A stretch of DNA of 64,000 bases from assembly GCA_949128135.1 (NCBI GenBank), contig OX421972.1, positions 54,618,817 to 54,682,816 on the forward strand, written 5' to 3'. Within the stretch, counting starts at the first letter, position 1, and the number at the start of each line of letters is the position of its first letter. Under the pieces are notes generated by a model. The model did no database searches and was not told the origin of the DNA. It saw nothing but the letters and a program-made list of their open reading frames with translations. Made by a program: the position numbers and the translations under genes. This stretch comes from Parasteatoda lunata (Eukaryota > Arthropoda > Arachnida > Araneae > Theridiidae). Positions 48,523 to 57,979 of the stretch are shown here, piece by piece.

Positions 48523-48608
48523 TACTAAGAAGCTCATATTTTTCCATTAATTCATCGTATTCTACTTTGCGGGAGTGAACCAAGTTAAAGTTACATGAAA
48601 ATGAATTA

Positions 48609-48984
48609 TTGACCTTTGAACGGAAGATCTTAAGAAAAATATTTGGTGTAGCCCATGAGAATAATAGCTCAAGATTCTTGTTTAACTTTGAAATTTACCA
48701 TAAGTACAACAACCTGATATTGTTAAAGTCATAAAACGCAATAGACTACAACGACTCTGACATCTATTCCTATCTGATAATACAAACCCAATAAAAAAGC
48801 TGTCACTTTTACTAATCTCATGGGAAACAGAAGACGAGATAGACCACCAATTAAGTGGCTTGATTCGGTGAAGAGCTTTTACAGGTAGTAAATAAGGGTA
48901 AATGGGAGGAGCCTTGCAACGAATAGGACCAGATGGCAAAGACTGCTTGGAGCGGTCTTGGCCTGTAACAGGCTGTAGTGCCTT
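48609..48984 (+). pseudogene. non-LTR retrotransposon ORF2 C-terminal fragment
   Basis: Reads FERKILRKIFGVAHENNSSR, then NFEIYHKYNNL. In another frame it reads DIVKVIKRNRLQ, a stop, SDNTNPIKK, and then GNRRRDRPPIKWLDSV. This order is typical of the ORF2 region after reverse transcriptase. Frameshifts and stops make it a remnant. It lies just downstream of the mariner. Confidence 0.75.
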
Positions 48985-48989
48985 GAAAA

Positions 48990-49525
48990 TGAAGCTTATA
49001 TTTTTCAGTTACTTTTCGAAAGAATAAAATAGTACGTTCATGACATTTACGTAGGCTTGCATTAAAATTGAATGTTATATTTATCATTTGAGCTATTCTC
49101 TTTAGGGATTACGCAAAACTTATTACCCCTTAACCTTTTAGAAGGGCAAAAAATTTAGGCAACATATCCATACGAATTGTGATCATCGCATGCATGTTCA
49201 CAATGAAACGATAAAAAGTGGTTGATAGAAACTGCGTTATTTAAGTGATACAAATTATTATTATAATACAGTTTTTATCCCACCGTCCCTGAAAAAGTTA
49301 ATTAAAATGCGCAAGAAACATTTTTGTTTTTCATTAGAAATTTTACTAAAGCAAAGGCCTCGCGACATTATGTGGGCCTTTATCGTCACCGTCACTACTC
49401 AAGTTTAATATTACTCGCAATTATTAAACCAGTTGAAATATGAAAATAGGAAAATTAGATTTAAGAGAAGCGCGGTAAAACCTTTGAAACAGTGCGTAAA
49501 ATAAAAAAGATATCACCCTGAATAA
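48990..49525. other. gene-free stretch
   Basis: No recognisable features between LINE debris and the next dispersed repeat. Confidence 0.5.
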
Positions 49526-49529
49526 CTTT

Positions 49530-49875
49530 GGTTCAAAAGATCGGATTTCCACGAACTAAGAACCAAACTTAATGGTTCAAAGGGGTTACTTCAAATATGC
49601 AAATTAATTAGTGCTAACTATTAATTAAGTTAAGGAAGCAGACACAAAAACTTACTTTCTCTGAATTTACATACCTTTTTTCAGACGAATTTGGATTTTT
49701 GAGTAACGAAATGTGAAAAATATGGTCCCAATAGTTAAGTTAGGAGAGAGGTCGAAAGTTTAAGCTCCTGATTGTTAATTTCACTTTTTTTGCACATTTC
49801 GTCATAACACGGAAATTTTTTAAGCGAATCGAAAAAATTTTGCACACAATTATAGAATTCGTTTATCAAAAGATG
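49530..49875 (+). repeat. dispersed repeat R, copy 2
   Basis: ACTTAATGGTTCAAAGGGGT and ACTTCAAATATGCAAATTAA (49567-49608) match the core of copy 1. The right part shares TTTTTAAGCGAATCGAAAAA and ATAGAATTCGTTTATC with 16380-16440. Confidence 0.6.
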
Positions 49876-51699
49876 TAAAATGTAATTTGATTATTGTTAA
49901 TTATTTCTATTACTTTATTTCAAAGGGGTCGAAACAATTAAGAATTGTAAAGTATACAAAATTTTGCATCATTTTAATCTATACAATGTGAAATTACAGA
50001 ATAAAAAAAATTAAATAAAATCGGTCAAGTTCCTGAATTATAAAATTTTGAAAAGGCTGTATTTTTTAACCATTTCTCATGAACAATACTTAATCAAAAA
50101 TAGATGAAAACTGATAATTGTATATTTTTGAGTTGCGAGTGACGTTATTCTAGATGGAGGGAGAAATACCTTTGAATCTGATTTTCTAATGGTTAGTACT
50201 AATTAATTAGCAGGGGGATTTAATATTCACTTGTAAGCGAAATGCATTTAATTGTAGTTGAACAATATCTATAGATATTCTTGTTTAAAAAAGAAACAAA
50301 CACAAATTTAGGTTTAACGGGCTTGTTTAGATTAAAACTCGTTTAAGATATTTTAAACGGCCGAAGATTAAAACAGATGCTAAATAATATCGGTAACTAA
50401 ATGTATGAGGAAACTTATTTATTTAATGTATGAGGAAACTAATTTATTCATAAAAATCGTTACTATTTATTCCTTTTTATCCATCCGCCTTTTTTTTTCT
50501 TTCCAGGTAAAAAACCTGGTAATCTTATTAAATAAAAATATATTTTATTCTAATGTAATAATTAAAAATAAAACGGTTGTTATCACGTAAATATTTAAAA
50601 AGAATGACGGGCCACAAACTAAGCGCAAGAAAGAAAAAAAAAATAATAATAATTTTTATTTGATTTAGAACAAGGTATTTTTGCATACTAAATCAAAGGA
50701 TTAAAAAATGTCGCAAGATACCCAAGGAACCAGCCAGCAACGGACAGTGCGTAGAACTATTTATCACGCCCCCTGATCCAAAGCTTGTATTGGACATAAA
50801 CAAACTTGAATCGTACTGTCCGGTTATGTTTACGTAGTACTCTTCAAGAAGTTAAATGATAATTTTGATTTCCTTACTTTGCTTCATAATTGGATTTTAC
50901 CATCGAAATTTTTCTTTAAAATTTTTTTTTCCAGTTTTGAACATTTAATCGGAAACACTGTGAAGTTAATTTATATTATGGAGCCTGTTTCAAAACGTCA
51001 AAAATTAATCGGAAAAAAATTTGTCAAGATTACTTCTTTAGCAACAGATAATCAATCAGGTAAATATCTTTTACTGTAGTACATTTTGCATATTTCGTGA
51101 TATAATAATCTTCATACCAATGTTTCTATATGGTTGCGTTAACTAAAAAAAAATTTTTCTTTCCTGAAAGTGGGGATTCATTTAACTGTTATTTCGATTT
51201 TAGATGAATCCGTAATTTATGCCTAACGAAAAATGTTTTAGTTCTGGTGTTCAGATCAAAATCAAAAGTATCAGATAAAATATCCGATCAAAAGTACCAT
51301 TCGAAATATTCGATAACACGTGTCGTCTACTTTTCAACTATTTTATTTCACAATAGATCGTATCATAAACTTTTATTCTCAAATAATATGATATGCAACT
51401 TAATGTAGGTTTATGAAGACAAAATAAAGTTCGTATTTAGTTGAATATGAATGACGTAAACGTTCAATAACATCAGTAAATTTAAAATGCTTCAACTTTA
51501 TTTGTTTTTAAACATTGCATTACCTTTATCAAGATATTGATAATGATTGACATAAATTTTCATTTTTGAATTACTGAAAGGATCTGCTTTTCAAGACCCA
51601 CGAATGCTTCGTGTTCATTGTTTTTCCCAAAAAATCTATATTTTACACGAAAACGATAAATTTGTGTTAAATATAATTATTACACAAAAAAATTTCGTT

Positions 51700-51769
<70 letters not shown>

Positions 51770-52496
51770 ATTCTAGTGCATCAGTATACTATAGTAAAAT
51801 TCTTTTCGCAATAAAAATCCGTTACAGGGAAATATTTTTTTTAAATGATTACAAAAATTGAAGCATATTCAGTTATTTATGCTATCTGAGGAAAAACAAA
51901 AAATAAAATTAATTTTTAAAAATAAATTACTGAAGTAATTGTGTGCTTGAGTATTTGACATAATATTAATATGCACCATAAGTAAATTTTTAATTTTATA
52001 CACAATATTTTGAAATATATAGGTACAGTATTTCATTCTTTTCCTCTAAAATAATATTTAATTTCCAATTCCAATTGTTTTCACAGGTTTAACTTAAGAA
52101 TTTTATAAATATTTCCGTGAAAATTCATTTTTAATAACAATAAAAGCTCATATATCAGCATTTAAATCTTTGTAGATTGACATTCGCAAATTCGCAAGCT
52201 AGCGTTCAAGCATACAATTTTATGTTCATTGCAGCACCACTAATTTGCATATAATAGTTATTTTTAGCAATTCTTTTTTGACAACATATTCAAATTTTAT
52301 TGAGATTGGCTTATTTTTGGGAGAGTTATCAATATTTTTGTAATTTTTCCTTAATTTCTGATAATTACTGTAGTTTGTGATGAGATATCGTCAATAATCA
52401 ATCTAATTCTTTTTCACTGATATATTGGATTAACCACAATGGATTTTGTAAATCTGACTTCATATTCGTAATTAGTGACCCTCCAAAACTTTAAGA
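49876..52496. other. gene-free stretch including a TA microsatellite
   Basis: AT-rich with no gene. ATGTATGAGGAAACT is duplicated at about 50401-50441. The TA microsatellite at 51703-51768 is listed separately. Confidence 0.5.
51703..51768. repeat. (TA)n microsatellite
   Basis: About 65 bp of TA dinucleotides. The overlapping Ile-Tyr frame is an artefact. Confidence 0.97.
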
Positions 52497-52706
52497 ATTA
52501 CAGACAGGGGCGGATTAAGCGTACACCATTTAGCTTAGGCCATTCAAATTTTTGGGGCCCTTAGATTAAATTTTTTTCTCGTATATTTTTTATTCATTCA
52601 AATATAAAAGAATTTATATATCTTTTCATTTAAGAAAGCATATTTAAAATAAAAATGAATAATAAAAAATTAAATTTTACTTTATTTTGTTACCCCTGAT
52701 TACAGA
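52497..52706. mobile_element. 194-bp hAT-like MITE with 8-bp TSD
   Basis: Element 52505-52698 starts CAGGGGCGGATTAAGC and ends TTACCCCTG. It is flanked by a perfect 8-bp direct repeat, ATTACAGA (52497-52504 and 52699-52706). Terminal CAGGGG with an 8-bp target duplication is characteristic of the hAT superfamily. Confidence 0.8.
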
Positions 52707-53440
52707 ATATACAGCTTATCAAAACGCTTTAAGTTATGGCCATCTTTCTTTCGATTCAGACTACTGTACGTCAGTGGACCCAATCCAGATATGTAACACT
52801 TACCCACTTTGCGAATAGCTTGAACACTCTAATTTTACTTGGAATTCTGTGGGGAATGACAACACATGTTTTAATTGCTTCCTGGCTGCTACAAACAATT
52901 TGTAAAGTCATTTTATTGCCAAATATAATTTATCATCAATCGAAATTTCGACCCTCATCGGGCTAGCTAGAGTGATCATATCTCAATTGGAACTGCGTGC
53001 CTGATAACAAAGCTTCAATGGTCTTTCGACAGCCACAAGTAGAATTTTTCTGCATGTAGAAATAACCGTCAATCAATATTTTGACCACGTTCCGATTAGT
53101 TAAGAATGCCCAGATTTCAAATTTAGTTCTGTTTCTGATGACAATACTGAAAATTACAATTATTTCGGGAGGAAGCGAGTGTTTTAAACAAAATTAAGAC
53201 CCCTGTTTTTAGATAACAGACACAAAATAAAATGAAAAAATAAATAAAAATTTAAAAAAAAAAAAAATAAAAAAAATAAGTGAACTAAAAGAGGGAAAAT
53301 AATATTTTTTTTATTTTTTTTTATCTTACTTAAAACAAAAAAATGTAATTATTTTATTTTAGTTAAATATTTTTAAACTTCAATAATAAATTTCTGTACT
53401 ATTTCCAAAAACATTAAGTAATTATGAAAATAATTACTTA
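52707..53440. other. gene-free stretch
   Basis: It holds a 76-codon frame at 52736-52966 with no recognisable motif, and A- and T-rich runs near 53240-53340. No gene called. Confidence 0.45.
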
Positions 53441-53464
53441 TAAAGCGTGCGGTCTTATAAAGCG

Positions 53465-53863
53465 TGTGGTGATAAAAGATGTAAAACTTGCCCTCATATT
53501 GACAAAAAACATACAATTCTTCATAACGATAGCTCCTAATCTTTTTGTAAAATTAAAATTATTTAAATGTTAAGCTGTGGTTTTTGTAATATGAAATATG
53601 TTGGGCAAACCAGTAACTCGCTTAATATTCGAATTAATGAACACCGTTCTGATATAAACAGTAATACAATTATCAATAACCTGGAATTGAATCATTTTAG
53701 AGAGCATAATTTTAACAGTGCCAAAATTAATAATTTAGATATAGTAGAAGATTTAGATTTAAGATTACAAAAAGAAAATTACTACATGCTTCTATACAAA
53801 ACAATTTTGCCATGTGGGCTAAAAACGATACCTTCCAACATACACAGATTAACTTTACTTTAA
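53465..53863 (+). pseudogene. GIY-YIG endonuclease domain of the Penelope-like element
   Basis: The frame begins ACGDKRCKTCPHIDKKH, giving the Cys-Cys-His-His zinc motif typical of Penelope-like endonucleases. After two TAA stops it continues SCGFCNMKYVGQTSNSLNIR, the GIY-YIG core with the catalytic Arg region, then NEHRSD. It ends QKENYYMLLYKTILPCGLK, which holds the candidate catalytic Glu and the P-x-GL(N) end block. The open part is 53567-53863 (98 codons). In an intact element it nicks the target DNA. It is broken by stops here. Confidence 0.8.
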
Positions 53864-53868
53864 TAACT

Positions 53869-54128
53869 CCTCAACACATGGGCGCCCATAGGGGAGGGCA
53901 GAAGGAGAAAATACATGCGTAATGAAACATATGTGTATTTGATTAATCATGTATAATTAAAAGTTAAATTAATTTAAATTAGTTAGTTATTCTGCTAATT
54001 AAGTTAAAAATATTTAAATAGATAAAATTTCCTTTCATTTATTTTTTTAATTCATTAAGCTATTTGTCGTTTTCTTTCATGAGCCCCCCCCCCCCTAAAT
54101 TCAAACATATGGGCACCCCTGCCTCAAC
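53869..54128. mobile_element. 244-bp hAT-like MITE inside the Penelope-like element
   Basis: Body 53877-54120. The left end CATGGGCGCCCATA and right end (inverse CAGGGGTGCCCATATG) are similar. The flanking 8-bp repeats CCTCAACA (53869-53876) and CCTCAACT (54121-54128) differ by one base. It contains a C run of 11 near 54084-54094. It splits the endonuclease from the linker. Confidence 0.65.
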
Positions 54129-55093
54129 TTATTCACTTTTTCATATTAAAGGTACGCGTACAAATCAAGGTAAACGGGGATCAAGAAGTAATAGAAACTC
54201 TCTTAATCGTGACAAATTAAATATAAATTTTATTTCTAATACGGAAAAAGATTTTAATAAACATTATATTATTAAACCAATTAAAGATTTTGTTTTCTCC
54301 CTTCAGAATAATGATGTATATAAGCTTCAAGATTATATTATTAACTTTTCTTTTGTTATTTACACTTCAAAAAATTTTTTTCGATCTTGTAAAAGCTTAA
54401 ATAAGTTAAATTTCCCCTAATAAAAAGAAAAATTTAGATGATGTAATATATTTCGTTACTAACTTTCAAAACCCTCTTTTCGATAAGATCAAATTTCATA
54501 ATATTTTTTAAAATTTTAAAACTTTATTTCCATTAAAATATTTTAACATAATTAAAAACTTTAAATATAATAAATCTGTTGCTAGAACTATATTTAATAA
54601 TAATGATATAAGCAACAATTTAGGAAGGATTAACGTATCCTAATATGAATGTCACTGTGAAGAAGAGAAATATTTTGATTTTGTTGATAAACATCATAAA
54701 CATATTATTACTGGTAATTTAAATATTATAGAAAACTTAGAACTTAGGAATTGAATGATAAAAGGCGCAAAATTTAGACCCCTTTACCATATATCAATTA
54801 ATAAAATTCTAAAATACTTTCTTAATGATCTCAATAGTTCTTGTTTAAAGATATCAAATAGATTCTCTTTGCCTTTAGGTATGCTAACAGAATGGAAATG
54901 GGGTATTTATTATTACTTTAAAAACTTTGTTTTGAATAATAAGGATAATTAAAATAACAGTAACAATTCAAATTTTTTTTTTAAAATTGTTCAATCAATT
55001 AAGCAACTACAAAAAAATTTTGTAATTACCCCGATAGACAAAGCTAACAATGATTATGCAATTTCTAAAAAAAATTCTAAGTTGAAATTTTAA
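54129..55093 (+). pseudogene. linker, CxC motif and N-terminal reverse transcriptase part
   Basis: Reads YSLFHIKGTRTNQGKRG, then (54137-54420) a linker. After a frame change it reads DDVIYFVTNFQNPLFDKI, then YECHCEEEKYF with the CxC motif. Next come KHIITGNLNIIENLELRN, an in-frame TGA at 54752, and MIKGAKFRPLYH. Later NFVITPIDKANNDYAISKK matches the Penelope-type (I/V)DKAxNN block. Interruptions other than that TGA include TAA codons (for example 54641-54643) and a frameshift near 54415. The order fits a Naiad-like protein. Not functional as read. Confidence 0.65.
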
Positions 55094-55140
55094 ATACGAA
55101 GTTTAATATTAATAAAAATTTTAAACTTAGTAATTTAAAT

Positions 55141-55265
55141 AATAACTAGAAGGCTTCGCCCCCTGTTCGCTGGCGCTCGCCAACCCCCGGAACTGCTTTC
55201 GCAGTTCATTTCGGATTGCTTCGCAATCCAATGCTCGCTCATTGGATACGTTCTTAACGTCTAGC
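55141..55265. repeat. cluster of short GC-rich hairpins
   Basis: At least five consecutive perfect inverted repeats in about 110 bp: GGCTTCGCC (55152-55160), TGGCGCTCGCCA (55171-55182), AACTGCTTTCGCAGTT (55191-55206), GGATTGCTTCGCAATCC (55213-55229) and CCAATGCTCGCTCATTGG (55228-55245). ACGTTCTTAACGT follows at 55248-55260. CTAG flanks the block on both sides (55147-55150; 55261-55264). GC content is far above the surroundings. Origin unknown; possibly a separate small element inserted in the Penelope-like copy. Confidence 0.85.
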
Positions 55266-55358
55266 TTTTGTATACTTTTTTGAATACTGAAGTTCCGAAA
55301 ACTTTTCACTAGAAAATTCTAAACCTGTACATTTCAATATTAATTTGAAATTGCAATT

Positions 55359-55687
55359 GTTAATTTGGGCCACGGTTCCCAGCAGATCACCGAAGTCAAG
55401 CATCACTGACTTCGTTCAGTGTGCGGGTGGGTCACCACTTGGATCAGTCTGCGTAGGGACCGAGGGTGTGCGGTATTGGTCCTCGTTAAACTGCGCTACC
55501 GTAAAGTGCTCGACTTCGCGTGCAGGTCGTTGGGCTACCGAAGCAGAGGTGCCATCCCCTCTGCAGAGGATCAAAATTGTGATGGCATGTCTTCGGATCA
55601 TCCTCAGGGATGTTTCCCAGACCGTCGCCAATAGCCCATCGTGCAGCTCTAGTGCGACGTAAATGAACCACAACAGTTAATTTGGGC
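55359..55687 (+). mobile_element. 5S-rRNA-derived SINE with 12-bp TSD
   Basis: Body 55371-55675, bounded by a perfect GTTAATTTGGGC repeat (55359-55370 and 55676-55687). It starts CCACGGTTCCCAGCAGATCA with the 5S-like head in direct orientation (GATCACCGAAGTCAAGCA at 55385-55402) and ends AATGAACCACAACA. It lies between the two halves of the Penelope-like reverse transcriptase. Confidence 0.9.
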
Positions 55688-55689
55688 AT

Positions 55690-56400
55690 TTGGCGATACA
55701 ACACTTATAGAATTGAAGGATTTGTTACGTCAAGCGCTCAGGTATCATAATTTTGATCTAGTTGTGCTTCTACGTCATTTTGATTTATGTTGCTAAGTTA
55801 ACTTTCAAAAAATTCTATGGCTGGCAGCAGCATTTTTATTTTTTAAGTTGTTTATTTTTATTTCTTTTAGAATTCGTTCTTTTTTTAGCGAAATGTTTTT
55901 TAACCTAACAGAATTCTTTGCCGACTGTTTTCTCTATAAATAAAGAAAATAAAGTAAATATTTAAGTGTTGAGAAAAGAATCTTATTTAGTTATACAAAG
56001 TACTTCAGCCAAAATTTGAGAGCCACGTAAGAGAATTATATATATAAATTCGTGGAAAAAGGCGTTTTCGACAAAATACTAAAATAGAGATCTACTACTC
56101 ACTTCTGCCTAGCTTAATAGTATGAGATTGTCGCAGCTGAATTGAACAACCTGATAATGCTCACTCTGGTTATTGTTTCCGTTTTTAAAAGCGCTATATG
56201 TTGAGCCACCTCAGCTAGATTTGGCATGTGACATTTTTACATGCAATCATTGGTCGATTTTCTAACGTTGCCATTCGGGGAGTTGTAATGAGGCTTTTTT
56301 TTTGTCGCCGCATAAGAGAAATATATATATAGATATTGTCATTAAGAAAATTTTAGCTTTATATAAGAAGTTAAAAATTAAAATTAGCAGTATGTAATTT
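55690..56400. other. unassigned sequence between reverse transcriptase pieces
   Basis: AT-rich with two similar ATATATATA patches at 56038 and 56322. No Penelope-type motif was found here, so this is probably another insertion or rearranged sequence. Confidence 0.4.
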
Positions 56401-56446
56401 CTTACTTAATTATCAGTTCTAAATTTCGTAAAATTCCTATAAATTT

Positions 56447-57120
56447 TTGAAAATCATATGTGGGTCTAATACTTACCTAGCTAAGCCTGGCACCATTTTC
56501 TCTAACTACTTGAATAAAATTATTAACAATATTGTTAAAGAAGGTTTTTCTTGGATTATTACTAATAATCAACCGATTTTAGAATTTATTAAACATAATA
56601 AAATTTATTCTATTGCGACTTTTGATTTTCAAGATCTTTTCAATAGCATTCCCCTTTCTGAACTAAAAGATGTCCTTTTGAATTTTTTATTATGATTTTA
56701 AAAATATCCTTAATTGCGACTTTGATTATTGGGAAATTCTATTTAATTTTCGTCTTTTTAATAATTAACTTTACAATGGAAAAGATATTTTTCTTCAAAT
56801 TGACGGAATACCACTAGGATCTTATTTTCCATCTCTCTTAGCTAACTTATTTTTGTATTATTATGAAAAAAATTATACTCTTAAATTAAATTTGTTTTTA
56901 TATTTATTGATGATTTAATTATCTTTAATTTTCAAGATTATACTATTTTATTAAATAATATTTACTCCGAGGAATTAAAATTGCTTCGTAATCATGATGA
57001 TAATATTAATTAAAATTTTTTGTATTTTGGTATTATAAAAGAAGGAAATATCTGCTTTGTTGATTTATACGTTTCTACGAAAAGGTGGAAATTAGATTTG
57101 TTAAACCCAAAACTGTGAAA
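56447..57120 (+). pseudogene. Penelope-like reverse transcriptase catalytic core
   Basis: Motif A: IATFDFQDLFNSIPLSELKD (56615-56674; the Asp in FD is catalytic). After a frameshift near 56693, motif B: LQIDGIPLGSYFPSLLANLF (about 56795-56855). Motif C: FIDDLIIFN (56902-56925), with the paired catalytic Asp residues. The tail NICFVDLYVSTKRWKLDLL (57050-57105) fits the following region. All catalytic residues can still be read but the frame is broken by TAA and TGA codons and frameshifts. No endonuclease domain follows before 57650. Confidence 0.8.
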
Positions 57121-57652
57121 TGGGTACTTGGAACGATTGAACGATACTTATGCAATTTTTTTAAAAATCACTATTTAAAATAGTAAAAAATAAACAAATA
57201 AGAGAGAGAATATGGGATTTTGCAAATATGCCAAATGACCAGACAAAATTTGCTGAAAAGTGAAAATTTTTGGGAGGTCACTTCCCATCCCAGTTACCTT
57301 GATCTTGATAGTCGTAGTAAATTTACGTTGTAGGAGTTAGATTTAAAAAATTCACTTTATTGTTAAGAGCTCTGATTACGAAGAGTTCGTCAGAAAAGTT
57401 ACATCTCTATATATCCTGCCAACCCAAACCCGATTTTCAGGACTTTGCCTTCTACACTGGTTAGTTTAAAAAAGTAAGAAAAAGTAAGTATAAAATTCCC
57501 ATTTCAGTTGTTAAATTTGGGTTGAAAATGAAAAATTTACTGTGTCAATTTTCTTCCGAATTAAATCCGAAATTCTCGTCTACAGGACGGGAATTTCGGA
57601 AACTTTTAGAATAAGTATCTCCACGGCGATGTATCGTCGGTGATCCCCTCGT
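57121..57652. other. end of Penelope-like element and flank
   Basis: No further reverse transcriptase or endonuclease motif. An imperfect inverted pair around GAATTTCGGA and TCCGAAATTCTCG lies near 57560-57600. Nothing else recognised. Confidence 0.45.
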
Positions 57653-57979
57653 TTCAGTGGACTGTTCGTAAGACATTGTTCCAAGTAGGACACCGAAGTC
57701 AAGCATCACTGGTTACGGTCAGTGTGCGGGAGGGTGACCACTTTGATTTAGGCTGCGCAGGGACTGAGGGTGTGCAATATCGGTCCTCGTTAAACTGTTC
57801 TACCGCAAAAGGGCTCGACTTCACGTGTAGATTGGCCTACCAAACGGAGAGCTATTCCCTTTACAAACGATCAAAATCGTGATGCATGTCTTTAGAACAT
57901 TTCAGGGATGTTTCTAGCTGTAGTGCGATCCTAGTGCCCCTTGTGTAACTCTAGTGCGACGTAAATAAACTACTACAAC
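57653..57979 (+). mobile_element. 5S-rRNA-derived SINE, older copy
   Basis: It begins near TCAGTGGACTGTTCGTAAGA and has the 5S-like head (ACACCGAAGTCAAGCATCAC, 57690-57709; GAGGGTGACCACTTTGAT). It ends GTGCGACGTAAATAAACTAC. More diverged than 44350-44679, and no clear target duplication. Confidence 0.85.

Larger units (their letters stand above)
53441..57180 (+). mobile_element. Penelope-like element with N-terminal endonuclease (Naiad-like), decayed
   Basis: In one orientation the order is GIY-YIG endonuclease (53465-53863), linker with a CxC motif (54650-54658), then reverse transcriptase pieces (54665-57120). Classical Penelope elements have the endonuclease after the reverse transcriptase. 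The permuted order with a CxC linker is the published hallmark of the Naiad clade, which is common in spiders. The element is interrupted by a hAT-like MITE (53877-54120) and a 5S SINE (55371-55675), and carries frameshifts and many TAA stops. Termini and pseudo-LTRs were not located. Confidence 0.7.

Noticed and set aside
52736..52966. 76-codon frame after the hAT-like MITE
   Set aside because: No recognisable motif and no family support.
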